A stretch of DNA of 64,000 nt from Umbilicaria muhlenbergii (GCA_000611775.1 KK106983.1:282205-346204), one strand, 5' to 3'. Shown: positions 34,449 through 45,390, counted from the first letter of the stretch. Translations and numbers: made by a program. Notes: a model not told the origin generated them from the sequence alone.

Positions 34449-36129
34449 GATGTCAATGCAACAGCAACAGAAGAAGAGAGTGAAAGAACAGCATTACAGA
34501 CAGCAGCACAAGAAGAACATCTTGCAGTGATTAAACAACTGCTTCAAGAGAAGGCTGATGTCAATACAACAGCAACAGGAGGAGAGAGTGAAAGAATAAC
34601 ACTGCAAATGATGACAGAAGAAGGACATTTTACAGTTGTAAAACAGCTGCTTCAAGAGAAGACTGATGTTAATGCAGCAGCAGCAGATTATAATGAAAGA
34701 ACAGTGCTGCAGGCAGTAGCACAAGAAGAACATCTTGCAGTGATTAAACAACTGCTTCAAGAGAAGGCTGATGTCAATACAACAGCAACAGGAGGAGAGA
34801 GTGAAAGAATAACACTGCAAATGATGACAGAAGAAGGACATTTTACAGTTGTAAAACAGCTGCTTCAAGAGAAGACTGATGTTAATGCAGCAGCAGCAGA
34901 TTATAATGAAAGAACAGTGCTGCAGAACTGCTTCAAGAGAAGGCTGATGTCAATGCAGCAGCAGCAAGTTATAATGAAAGAATAATGCTGCAGGCAGCAG
35001 CAGAAGAAAAACATCTTGTAATGATTAAACAACTGCTTCAAGAGAAGGCTGATGTCAATGCAGCAGCAGCAAGTTATAATGAAAGAATAATGCTGCAGGC
35101 AGCAGCAGAAGAAAAACATCTTGTAATGATTAAACAACTGCTTCAAGAGAAGGCTGATGTCAATGCAGCAGCAGCAGGTTATAATTATGAAAGAACAACA
35201 CTGCAAGCAGCAGCAGAAGAAAAACATTTCACAGTGATTAAGCAGCTACTTCAAGAGAAGGTTAATGTCAATGCAGCAGCAGGTTATAATAAAAAAACAG
35301 CACTGCAGGCAGCAGCACAAGGAGAACATCTTGCAGTAATTAAGCAGCTGCTTTAAGAGAAAGCTGATGTTAATGCAGCAGCAACAGCAGGTAAGTATGA
35401 AAGAACAATACTGCAGGCAGTGACAGAAGAAGAACATCTTGCAGTGATTAAACAGCTGCTTCAAGAGAAGACTGATGTTAATGCAGCAGCAGCAGCAGGT
35501 AAGTATGAAAGAACAGCACTGCAAGCAGCAGCAGAAGAAGAACATCTTACAGTGATTAAGCAGCTACTTCAAGAGAAGGTTAATGTCAATGCAGCAGCAG
35601 GTTATAATTATGAAAGAACAGTGCTGCAGGCAGTGACAGAAGAAGAACATCTTGCAGTGATTAAACAGCTGCTTCAAGAGAAGGCTGATGTCAATGCAGC
35701 AGCAGCAGGTTATAATTATGAAAGAACAACACTGCAAGCAGCAGCAGAAGAAAAACATTTCACAGTGATTAAGCAGCTACTTCAAGAGAAGGTTAATGTC
35801 AATGCAGCAGCAGGTTATAATTATGAAAGAACAGTGCTGCAGGCAGTGACAGAAGAAGAACATCTTGCAGTGATTAAATAACTGCTTCAAGAGAAGGTTG
35901 ATGTTAATGTAACAGCAGATTATAATAAAAGAACAGCACTGCAGGCAGCAGCAGAAGAAGAACATCTTGCAGTGATTAAATAACTGCTTCAAGAGAAGAC
36001 TGATGTCAATGCAGCAGCAGCAACAGGAGAGAGTAAAAGAATGACATTAAAAATAATGACACAAGAAGAACATCTTATGATTATAAAATGCTTCTGTGAA
36101 GCTGATGCTATAAAGACCTTTCAAGTTTA
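34449..36129 (+). repeat. Highly conserved ankyrin repeat array, about 16 units
   Basis: Units of 33-36 residues (about 99-108 bp) with consensus ERTALQAAAEEEHLAVIKQL plus LQEKADVNAAAA. Many units are near-identical at DNA level. There is higher-order duplication: two consecutive units at about 34560-34770 recur at about 34770-34930, and other two-unit blocks recur between 35.6 and 35.9 kb. One unit near 34925 is truncated and shifts the frame. The array ends with a diverged unit and EADAIKTFQV, then a stop. High internal conservation of this kind is known from fast-evolving NLR repeat domains in fungi. Confidence 0.9.
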
Positions 36130-36499
36130 ATCATATTTTTAATTATTTCAGAGCCTCATGATTCTTAAATTGTTATTAATCACTTGTGCCTCAGCTGAGT
36201 TTTGATGATTAATTTAATTTAATCATGCTCTGTAGCTTCTGTGACTCAGCTGTTAACTTTCATTCATTATGCAATCTGTAAAATTCAACCCTCAATTTTC
36301 TCAAGACTTTTGAGTAGGCTGAGTCAGTCATGACTTCATTATAATTGATGAATTTGCGCATTAACATTAATGAATGCAAATAACAAGTTATCTTAAAAGC
36401 ACACTATGATAAATTTAAATTCTGTATAATAAGTTGAGACTTTTAATGAGACGGCCTTATGATAATTGAAATTCAGATGATGTTCACTGATACTTTAAG

Positions 36500-37900
36500 T
36501 TAATCATCATCAGCTGAGTTTTTATTCTAGTAGTGAACACTTAAGTTGCGTAAAGTTTGCATTGTAGTGAGAATTGAGCTCAAGATTTTCTTTTCAAGGT
36601 TGTTTATGAGTTGATTAAAACTTCTCTTTTAATTCTTATTAGAATCATTCTTAAAAGCTGTAACTCAATACATCATCTTATGCTCTTTGTAATGAGTGAC
36701 TTAATATATTCACTTGCAGTACATGACCTCATTGCATCTTCTGCATCACATCAACTGCACAGAAATGTTTTTACACTTCATGCATTAAGTCAATGCTGAC
36801 AACAGGCTTCTCTCATTTTCATTTTCACTCTTTACTGCTGTTAAAAAATCCTTCATTGTCTTTTTCATCAATTTCAACACCTGCTGTTCACTCAAGTTGA
36901 TGTGCATCATTGATCATGTGTTTCCTCTCAGAGAATAGAACCTCTCTGCAAGTTACTCTTTCAACTTTTCAAGTTGAGTTCTGAAACCGTCAAGAAGACT
37001 AGAGACTGATTTTATCAGAAATCATAAAACTTTCACTTCATTTGAATCACTGATTTTCTCAACTGCAGTATCACTTTGATGAAGTGTTATTATAACAAGA
37101 TCTGATTCATGCAGCTGTTGAATATAAAGGTATTGAAGGACGCTTCTTGATAACAGATCAGTGAGAGTAAGAGAGATGATAAAGATTGAGTTGAGCTCAA
37201 CTGATACTCAGAGTTTGTGCTTTTGCTTAAAAAATGACATCATGAGATGCATCATGAGAATGAGATCATAGCTGTTGTTGAGATTATCAAGCATGACAAA
37301 GCCATAAAGACATAAAAGGTGATTGTTTAAAATAAGCTCATAATTGATGAAAAGCTGAAAGAACACTTCTAGGTAAGCGCATTAATTAATAATGTTAAAA
37401 AATAAGATGAATGTACCTGATCTTCTGATTCATAATTTTTTTCAGCAAGAACAGAGAGGTTTCTAGATAAGACATCATAAACATGACATTACTTAACCTC
37501 AGATGAGTGGTTCAACATGTTCATGAAGAGCATCAAAAGTTGAATTAAATCTTCATCAGACAGCTTAAAATCCATCACATGACTTCACATGATGCAGAGA
37601 GCTCACTTGTACTGAAAGATGAAAAATAAGTGTTAATAGCTGATTCATAGAATCTTTCACATGTTGTAATATTTACATCTTTGATGATGAATTTGTCAGG
37701 TGGAAACAGTTCTTGATGTTGTTTAAACAGTCACATTATTAATCCTCTATAATCATCATTGATCTGTTGATTCAGCTGCTTCATGATAATGTAGAGTGAA
37801 GTTCCTGTGCAAACTTCAAGCTCAGCCTTCACAAAGAAGATGCTCAAAGTGTAGTTTATAAGCAATGCTGTCACATGACTTCATGAGTCATTGTATCCTG
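36500..37900 (-). pseudogene. MYND zinc-finger protein remnant
   Basis: A MYND finger lies near the C-terminus on the minus strand (about 36785-36650): CMKCKNISVQLM, CRRCNEVMYC and a final H..H segment (THYKEHKMMY). This fits C-x2-C...C-x2-C...YC...H-x3, with some Cys/Gln positions altered by hypermutation. Upstream the frames read MKQLNQQINDDYRGLIM, PPDKFIIKDVNITTCERFYE, and KLSDEDLIQLLMLFMNML, with at least one likely intron. MYND domains bind proline-rich partners. The rest of the protein is not recognised. It lies tail to tail with the NLR. Heavily mutated, not functional. Confidence 0.6.
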
Positions 37901-38430
37901 ACCTGCATGATCTGACAAAGAGAATATACATAGCTAAGGTGTCATTAACAGACAAGGGCGGCCGCGTAAAGAGAAGAGTTGATTCAAGGACTGAATCAGC
38001 ATATGTGTGTTTAACTGTTCAGAGAATGTCACATGAAATGATGAGAATTTTTTCTTCTTTCTTAAATCACTGCAGCATTCTGACACTGTGGTCAGTATTC
38101 AAGAAGTCAGCAAGCTTCAGGTCATTCAAGCTTGATGCTTCAGATTATTTCAGTCAACTTTTCATAAAATCAGATGAGAGAGAGTGTGTGTGAGAAGATG
38201 AGGAAATTACTGTCTTATGATGAGAGGCTTTGTTACATCATGTGTGAGATAAGTCAAGAGCCTGAGGAACAATCTGTATTAATAATCTCATCATGTAGAT
38301 AGCTGAGGCACACACTGAGCAAAATAAAACTCACACTGAATACTTGGCAGTCCTCACTCACATCAAATTTTATACTAATTACTTGCTTGACACACAATCA
38401 TTTTGAGCTGTTTTTGAGTGATTATTAATT
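37901..38430. other. Hypermutated gap with one CpG-rich spot
   Basis: A 100-codon plus frame (37891-38193) spans an isolated GC-rich run containing GCGGCCGC near 37960, unusual in this AT-rich setting. No family recognised. Confidence 0.3.
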
Positions 38431-38439
38431 TAAAGCTGA

Positions 38440-39400
38440 AAATTTGTATAGTAGAGTCTATCTCAATCAAACACATGATGTTGAGGCACCTGTTTTTTGC
38501 AACATTTTACACTCAACATTCAGTCATTTTATCATTCATATTGATGCAATCTTGCAGCCTTTTTGGCATAGAATCTACATGCTCATTAATGAAGCATTAA
38601 CTGACCTTCTGTCAGCCCTCATAGGTTAACTCTCTCATCTTTAACTTATCTCAATGTGAGTACTTCTTGAGGTATTACTTCAGTGATTATCAGTGATTCT
38701 TGATAGGTGCAAGATCTGATGATGACAGGCAGTTAAAATAATAATTTAAACTGTGTTTATGCTTTCAGCTAACTACAATATTGTCAGAAGAGTCTTCACT
38801 GTAATCATTATCATTATCTTCTAAAATAAACTTATCACCATGATTAAGTTAAAGCTTAACAATACGCTTGAGGATCTTGAGAATGAGCATGATCTCACAA
38901 AACTTTATATTAGGTTTGATGTTGCAAGTGAAGACTCAGCCTTTTGAGCAGGCAATACACTTGTGGTAATCAAGAGATCTCAGAGCTCATTCAAGAGTGT
39001 GATCAGAGACATCAAAGTCAAGCTTCTCAGCAAGTTGCTGTCAGATGAGGATGCAGGCCTCTCAGTCAACATCTGAAAGAAAGTGATCTGTCTGCTTGAT
39101 TTATTTAACTGAAAGTAGAGGCTTTCTTTCACATGTTTTTAACTTTTCTGAATTGTTTTGTAGTCTCTGATAATCAGCCTCAGCTGAGTTTTTGAGTATA
39201 GCATAACTTTGTTCACAGGAAACGTTGAAAAAATTGAAAAAATCAATGTGATAATAATTTATGTCTTTAGTGTTCATGAACACAACTGCATCCTTAATCC
39301 TCACCTTTGTAAGTGTCTCAAAGTTAGGGATATCATTTCTTGACATACAGAAAAAGATGTGAGTAAAAAAATTAAGTATTAAATAAATAGTGATGAAGCT
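38440..39400 (-). pseudogene. Tc1/mariner (IS630-type) transposase remnant, internally deleted
   Basis: Minus strand. An N-terminal HTH region (39346-39101) carries VFMNTKDINYYHIDFFNFF and QRLQNNSEKLKTCERKPLL. A YHKCIACSKGW-like block sits near 38960. Then LNHGDKFILEDNDNDYSED (the DSGH region with the second catalytic Asp position) and LNYYFNCLSSSDLAPIKNH, which corresponds to the final catalytic motif SPDL.PIEN. The tail continues near 38600 (VDSMPKRLQDCINM). Compared with family members, the segment between YHKC and the DSGH region, including the first catalytic Asp, is missing (roughly 100 residues). Hypermutated. No terminal inverted repeats were identified. Confidence 0.7.
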
Positions 39401-39878
39401 AAATCAGTTTCAAATTGAGTGTGAGCATCTCAATCTTATTTTGATGACTTGAGCTTTTTGGTGTGAGCTCTCTTCAGCACACACAGGAACACACCATATA
39501 ATTTTGCTTCTTAATGTCAAGTTCATTGTAACATCATCATTCACACACTCAAGTGTGACACCATGTACAACCCTGCTGTGATTTTATCAACTTTAATTCA
39601 CTGCATAATTCTTCTTACTGGTGTTCAGTTCTGACAGGAGGCTACAATTCATTTTCTTTTTTAATTATCTTCCCCCCCCCCCTCATCAATCATTTCATAA
39701 ATACTTTTACACTCTTTGACTTCATGAATCAGTCTACAGGTAAAGTGCTTCTTATTGTTATATAATAAAACTTTTGTTCTGCATTGAAGTCAAAACTAAG
39801 TGAGTTGTGTGTTGCGTCAGCAGTAATCATGAGACAGTTCACTGACTGCTAAAAACTCACCTTCATCACATAATCATC
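39401..39878. other. Hypermutated gap
   Basis: No gene recognised. It contains a run of about eleven C residues near 39672-39683. Confidence 0.4.
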
Positions 39879-41661
39879 ATGTCAGCCTCAGACATCCTTT
39901 TCACATTGAACATTATCATCAAGCTGAGGACAGAAATCAAGACTCAACTTAACTCTCTTAATCAAGTTATCAATGACCTTCTGCTGCTCACCACCAATCT
40001 TCAAATTCTGTTGAAGGTGTTTGAGGAGCCAGGGAATGAGGATATTATCAAGACTCATTCATCAAAGGTTATGATCATGCTGAATATTCTGCAAGGTATT
40101 GCACAGTCATACACAAGCTGTGCAAAGGCCCTGAGTGTTGAACTTGCTGAAGTGACAACTGTGACTCAGAAGACAGGAATGAATGACAAAAAATTTATTA
40201 AACAGTGATGAACTTTAAGCAGGATTCCTGGCCTTCTCACTGAAATTCAGCATAAGTCTGAACAACTTCACAACATATTTAATGCACTGTCTATTTTATT
40301 TTCCTCTGACGTTCAGAAGCATCAGAGAAAGTTGAGTGAAAAGAAAACTCTTAAATCCCTCATCACAAAAAACACTACTCTGCATGAGAATTTGCTGAAC
40401 TTGAACCTCAGCACAGATTTCACTAGCATCAACTGAATGATGAAAAACCTCATGAATGAATGCAAACATCTTCAGTGACAGCTTCAGAAGGTTACTCTGT
40501 TTCCTGACATGTCAACTGTTCAAGATTATCAAGCACAGAACTCAGAAGAAGCATTATTCTGAAAGAATTAATTTCAGAAAGGCAAACTTAACACTTCAAC
40601 TCTTCATTATGAGGTAAAATTGATGCTTAAAGCATCTCACGCTCTTTTCTTCTATTCATCATGTCACTGTATCATATTAACATGTTGCTCTCTCAATAGA
40701 TGTTTTACATTTCTTGAGCACACTTCATACATGAGGTAGAAACATCCTTCATTCTTAAAATGATACTGATCAGGATTTTTGAAATCAGAAACTTTAATCA
40801 TGTTCATCTACAAGGGTCCTGTTATTTCATCAATCAAAACAGCACATGTCATCTTTTCATCATTCAGCCTCTTTAACTCCTGGCTCTTCAGTCTGCTCTC
40901 AATCCGCTGCACAAGGGCTACATAAACCTCAGGATTATTTTAAATTGATTCATGACTCCTTCTTGCCTGACACACTGAGAAGTCTGGCCCTTGAAAGCGC
41001 AGGCTATGATACACTTGTTGAATGTGAAAAAGCATTCAGTGATCTTGCCTTGCTGACAGCAATTGAGTTTTCATCTGATCACATCAGGTGAATATCTGCT
41101 TAAATCATGATCATTTCAACACCTGATGAACTTGAAATTGTCACTGAATAAGAGGTCATGAAATCAAACAGTGATGTCCTCTTCACTTACTTCAACAAAA
41201 CTGCTGAAGATGTTCACGTTTACATTCATTATCTTCAAACTAATTAAATTGAGTGCAAGAGTCTCTCAGAGCAAATTCATCTGATTGAAGGCATTTCTGT
41301 TGATGCTACATTGTTTATCTGACATGAGCTGAACTCAGGTGGTTATGCCTGAAGCTGTGAGCTTCACATTACTGAGTTCAAGGCATGTTACGGTGGAGAG
41401 TATATTATTGCAGCACGTGTCAGTTCAACTTCTGTCATATTTTCTATGAGGCCTCTCAAGACTTCATTTAACAAGATGTTACACGGCAATGACAACTCCT
41501 CAAGTTTCATCATATCAGAGTTTGATTATACGCTTCTGAGGCTGTTGAAGGTATTCATTCAGCTGCTGAAAGTTGATGAGAAGGTTCAAGTATGTATTAC
41601 CTCATTAAAACATCACATAGTATATCTTTTGAGATGTGATTCTTATTCTGTGAATGATTAA
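39879..41661 (+). pseudogene. Protein with a helical STAND-type N-terminal domain, hypermutated
   Basis: ATG at 39879 opens MSASDILFTLNIIIKLRTEI, then DLLLLTTNLQILLKVFEEPG and a further helical stretch (IAQSYTSCAKALSVELAEVT) to a TGA at a probable tryptophan (40208). The frame clearly continues (LSRIPGLLTEIQHKSEQLHN, then NLMNECKHLQ). Pattern and length resemble the helical N-terminal domains of fungal STAND/HeLo-like proteins, but I cannot prove the family. Later pieces are 40846-41091 (PDTLRSLALESAGYDTLVEC) and about 41110-41661 (VHVYIHYLQTNW, HITEFKACYGGEYIIAARV, KTSFNKMLHGNDNSSSF). Several introns are probable, and the later part may be a separate gene. It adjoins the right inverted-repeat arm. 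Confidence 0.45.
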
Positions 41662-41671
41662 ATTGAGTATG

Positions 41672-42669
41672 ACAACATCCGCAACTTGGCAGCCTGCTCA
41701 AAAATAAGGTTTTAGTTAATAGTACTTTATGCGCTCAGAGCACTCTCTGAGCAGTAAATGAGCTCATACAAATCTTACACTTTAAATAACAAAATCTTTC
41801 AAAAAAAGTCACATACTTTGAATAACTATTGCGTTTTTATACTTATGATATAACTTTCAGTTTATAAGTTGTAGAGAATAAGCTGTTTAATAGTTTTCTT
41901 ATACAAAGTTTCTTTTTATGTGTTGTTGTTGTTGAGTTATTCAAAAAGTCATTAAAAGTTTGTTTATTAATGTTGTGATTTTCGCCACTGAAAGTTTAAA
42001 ATCAATGTAACTTTTTAACAACAACAGTTATAAAAAAACTTTAAGTTATAGAACTGTTTAATAGCTTCTTCTCTACAACTAATAAATTGAAAGTTATATC
42101 ATAAGTATAAAAGCGCAATAGTTATTCAAAGTATGTGACTTTTTTTGAAAGATTTTTCGCTGTTGAAAACTTGAATTAAATATAACTTACCAACAACAGC
42201 AGTTATGAAGCAACTTTTAGTTTAACATTAATAGAGAATACTGTTTTTTATAACTTATGCATTGAAAGTTTCTTCATATCTGTTGAGTTGCAAAAGTTAT
42301 TAAAGTGTGTAAATTTTTAAGTGATGAGAATCTTGAAGTTCTTTAAATATTCAGAACTCAACACTTATAGAGTGCTTTCAGACTCAACAAATCATGATTT
42401 TTTATTGCAGAAAAGTGAATTTTAGCAAAAGTTTACTTATTATAAGTTTTACTGTTATTATAACACTGTGTGTGTACTTGTTTAAACAATTGTTTTAATA
42501 ACTGTTTTTTTATCACAAAATTTTGATGTTCCGCTCAAGATTTAAGGTTGAGCTCAAAGCACTCAAAGGGTGCTAAGAGCGGCTGTTAGCTGAGACATGA
42601 GATCAGAAGCTCAGAGCGCTCAAAGTGTTAAAAACTAACTCAGAGTTAACTTGCTAAATTGCTGATGAG
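41672..42669 (-). repeat. Right arm of the inverted repeat
   Basis: About 1.0 kb, the reverse complement of the left arm with scattered differences and small indels. It also carries the inner palindromic pair (41817-41858 versus 42087-42130). Confidence 0.8.
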
Positions 42670-43930
42670 GTTCTGATATGATTCAAAAGTCATGGTAGTG
42701 AACGGTGATGAGATTGAGTTTGTTGATTGAGACAATTTACTAAAAAAAGGTGAAACCAACATTATGCAAGCTCAGGATGATGGTGAAGCAGATGAGAAAG
42801 ATGATGACAACCTGTTCTTTCCTGAAGAGCAGTTGACACAACTCAGAAAGAACACGTGATGACTCTGATGATCATGACGGAGAAACATTATCAGGTATGA
42901 CGTTCAACCTTATTGTTGCTTTCATGTCAGTGACACTATTGAGGCTCCCCGCTCCCGTCATGTACCTGGATTTCTGATTTTATTATCATGTTATTGACAA
43001 TTCACAACTCTACCTTCCTGCTTGAATCATTGACGTTCAAGGTGATCAGTATGTGATTAAATTCAGTTCAGCGCTCTCAGTTCATGGCTGATAGCTGAGG
43101 AGAATATTAAAGGGCAAACAAATAAATCTAATGTCAGAATCAGGCGTTAAGGTGGAAAACTCATTCAACTTTCATCACGTGATGTTAAGCATGGATCAGG
43201 TACATCCTTTCATTGTGAGATCATGATCAGTTCTGAGTGTTCAATCCGTGAAGCTGTCTGAGTGAAGTTTATTTCAGGGTGTTCATCTCTGCGAACTTGA
43301 GGATCTTTTGAAGGGAAGTCTTTGAAACAATGATCATGAGAATAAGTGAGCGGGTGGCTAGAGAGGTCAGGGCTCATTCATGAATGAGGAATAACTGTTA
43401 TCATATACTCTCAGCAGGTTGTAGAGGCCCGTTTAAGGCAGTGGCAATCTTGAATTCAGGAGAGTGAGCAGAGGATTACAAGGCACAAAGTTGTCACGTC
43501 ATTGATAAAAGCCCTCACATACAGCTGAGAGCATTCACGGCAGATGAAAGCTCAGAAAGAGACTGCCTTACTGATCATCATAATAGTGACTCCAGACCTG
43601 CCTGCTCTTCAATGGTGTTGACATTGAGAAGAACACTATTTTAAGTCATAAGCTGCGCCACATATGCTTCTATTACAGCTAGAAGAATTTTTCCCTGTCA
43701 CTAACAGAGAGTTTAGATACTACTATATCTATTTGAGGACTGGAGTGTAGCTTAAATATTCTTGACTTCACAATCATGACGACAATGATATCAGAAGTAA
43801 GAAAACTATATAAGGTGAGCGTGACGCTGACTGCAGTGCACAGCAATTCAGGAAAACTTCATCCAGCAATTTCTTACCTGAAGCAGACTCTGAGTTCTTC
43901 GCCATGGTAGATGCAGCCCAGGTTGTTGAT
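42670..43930. other. Hypermutated flank right of the island
   Basis: Plus-strand traces of coding sequence include VNGDEIEFVDWDNLLKKGE and DDDNLFFPEEQLTQLRKNT near 42700-42850. The hypermutation signature stops at about 43930, just before the F-box gene. No family assigned. Confidence 0.35.
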
Positions 43931-44076
43931 GATGACCACCTTTGACGATGACATGGGAAACTACAATCGCCAGCAGCTTTGGAGTCAGCGCATTACACCA
44001 AGTTTTTGCAGAGCCACACTTCTACCTGTGTTATCCCAAGGCCCTTGGCGCCAAGCTCAACATGGTCCATCCAGGA

Positions 44077-44148
44077 TCATGTGATGTTTTCATGCTAAAT
44101 GCGAAACAAACTCCGCTACCTTTGTTATCGCGATCTCATAACACAACC
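44077..44148 (+). repeat. Upstream segment shared with the FunK1 gene
   Basis: TCATGTGATGTTTTCATG and the following leader to the ATG match 53102-53181 upstream of the FunK1 kinase, including the ACAACCATGGCA-type start context. The similarity continues into the coding region. Confidence 0.75.
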
Positions 44149-45390
44149 ATGGCATCCATATCCGTCGAAGACGCAAATTACATCAAAGATCACCCATTCT
44201 CCTCTCTTGAGCTTGAGTCTCTCCGAGCAGCACTCAAGCCACGCGACGAAGACACATCCAGCACGTCTTCCGACGAAACTATCGATCTCTCCGCTTCTCG
44301 CGATGCCATTTCGAGCCTTCTTATCGTACTACTGACACACCCTGTCGCCAAAAGACTCAAGTCAGCCACACGACGGCCGCTGATTATCCAGATTGCTGAG
44401 CTGTACGCTCGCCTCCAGTCTGACGACTTTGATTCCTCCCTCTCCCGTTTCGATCCCCTCACGACCGCTGTCGCCGACTACACCTCCGACCTTGATATAT
44501 GGAAGGCTGCTGTGCAGCTCATCGACAATCAAAAACGCTGCCCACACCTCCCGAATGAGATCTGGTTGAGGATCCTGGAAGAGCTATTTGCTGGCCCAAG
44601 CAAGATTACCCTTTCCACGTCTCCTTTGCGCCAGCTGCCTTCAGTGTTGAGAAGAGCCCAAGGATTGAAGAGAAAAAGGGCTCAGATCGAAAAAACCAGG
44701 AATATAGTCAAGCTGCCACCAAATGCGGAGTTAACATATTGTGAAGATGGATCCAGGAATGAATATCACAGTCTCTCCGCGAACAAGTGTCTACCTGTTC
44801 AGATTCTCGTTGTTAGCAAGAATCTCACACGCTTGGGTCGACCAATACTTTATTCCGCAACTTTTGTTTTTGGCAACTCGTACTGGGAAAGCCAAGTTGA
44901 CGCGTGCGAGGCTGTCAACTTTCTTGAGCATATTGGTGAACAGGCACGTCAACTGATCAAGCGGATTGAGTTTGCACGATCTGCCAAATCCGACTGCCGG
45001 GTTCATGAGTCCAGATTATACCACATGCTGTGTCGAAGCATGAACCTTGACACCGTCTCTTTTGGACACGATGTGGACTGGTGGACCGAATTCTGTTTTT
45101 CGATACTTGACATTGACACCCGTAATTGTAATGATGCAGATATCTCTCGGCCATCAAGGGATAATATATTCTGCTTGCTTCTTGAGGCAATATGCAACGA
45201 CACGATTCGCGAGTTATACTTTAAACTTGACACTGGTAGATTCTCCAAACTTGAAAACGATGGCTATAGTAGCGTGTTACGTTGGATTCATAAACTCTAC
45301 TCAGGCCTTCCAGTCATTGTAGAACGTGCCAAGGCAAGAGAAGTGATAGGATATGACTATTACGGACAAGGGAGATGTATGGTGTTGTAA
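44149..45390 (+). CDS. F-box protein with a FunK1-type N-terminal region, 3' end replaced by an LTR
   Basis: The ATG at 44149 (ACCATGG) was chosen over the in-frame ATG at 43942 because it aligns with the start of the FunK1 gene at 53182. Residues 1-128 match that kinase (YIKDHPFSSLELESLRAALK against YIKDHPLSSPEFESLRATLK; FDPLTTAVADYTSDLDIWKA). An F-box follows at about 132-150 (CPHLPNEIWLRILEEL), then a substrate-side region to residue 411. F-box proteins recruit targets to SCF ubiquitin ligases. A copia element has inserted at TATGG (45378-45382), so the frame now ends two codons into the LTR. In the flank beyond the element the host frame runs 14 more codons to TGA at 51009-51011. Loss of the tail may or may not abolish function. 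Tryptophans are TGG. Confidence 0.8.
   Translation: MASISVEDANYIKDHPFSSLELESLRAALKPRDEDTSSTSSDETIDLSASRDAISSLLIVLLTHPVAKRLKSATRRPLIIQIAELYARLQSDDFDSSLSRFDPLTTAVADYTSDLDIWKAAVQLIDNQKRCPHLPNEIWLRILEELFAGPSKITLSTSPLRQLPSVLRRAQGLKRKRAQIEKTRNIVKLPPNAELTYCEDGSRNEYHSLSANKCLPVQILVVSKNLTRLGRPILYSATFVFGNSYWESQVDACEAVNFLEHIGEQARQLIKRIEFARSAKSDCRVHESRLYHMLCRSMNLDTVSFGHDVDWWTEFCFSILDIDTRNCNDADISRPSRDNIFCLLLEAICNDTIRELYFKLDTGRFSKLENDGYSSVLRWIHKLYSGLPVIVERAKAREVIGYDYYGQGRCMVL

Larger units (their letters stand above)
27925..36129 (+). pseudogene. NLR-type STAND protein: DUF7708-like, NACHT, ankyrin repeats
   Basis: Order along the plus strand. N-terminal helical domain (27.9-28.6 kb) with AGLNQIVMLIWGNIKLIL, then VSEYEKLFLTSARLQ...ALEVVQEKG, as in fungal NACHT-ankyrin proteins. 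Segment around 29.05-29.2 kb (LHRARVLCCEGTCS, then WCY) where the P-loop is expected but destroyed. Walker B-like FLLIDELNKVNEIEQK at about 29.65 kb, then ILIITHAVMNMSKVF, LHIRPEDLKDDIKAFIESQI (winged-helix side) and DLLETLSWKITDLYNLLLKR. A short intron lies near 29.95-30.01 kb. A long helical region runs to 31.1 kb, then ankyrin repeats start (HYEVVKQLLQEKADV), are interrupted by an LTR element at 31199-34448, and resume to a stop at about 36129. Dozens of stops, mostly TGA at tryptophan. Intact relatives act in fungal non-self recognition and programmed death. Confidence 0.8.
24211..42669. mobile_element. 18.5-kb island bounded by about 1-kb terminal inverted repeats
   Basis: The left arm (24211-25233) and right arm (41672-42669) are inverted copies. 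Both open with TCATCAGCAATTTAGCAAGT reading inward and end near a CAAGTTGC(A/G)GATG block. Between them lie remnants of a BCS1-like ATPase, an NLR, a MYND protein, a Tc1 element and a helical-domain protein. A small LTR element is nested in the NLR. No transposase that could belong to the island itself was found, and no target duplication is visible at its edges. The whole island is hypermutated. It could be a foldback- or Mutator-like cargo transposon, or one segment caught between two inverted repeat copies. Confidence 0.65.

Noticed and set aside
34494-35992. Cys-rich minus-strand frames across the ankyrin array
   Set aside because: They are mirror frames of the CAG/GCA-rich ankyrin units on the plus strand, all with the same repeated pattern.
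34449-36129. Regular repeats as a possible CRISPR array
   Set aside because: The repeats are contiguous coding ankyrin units without spacers, in a eukaryotic genome.
38418-38629. Plus-strand frames of 60 codons
   Set aside because: They lie opposite the recognisable Tc1 transposase tail and are shadows of it.
24211-42669. Polinton/Maverick because of size and long inverted repeats
   Set aside because: No protein-primed DNA polymerase, retroviral-type integrase, packaging ATPase, adenovirus-type protease or capsid gene was recognised between the arms.
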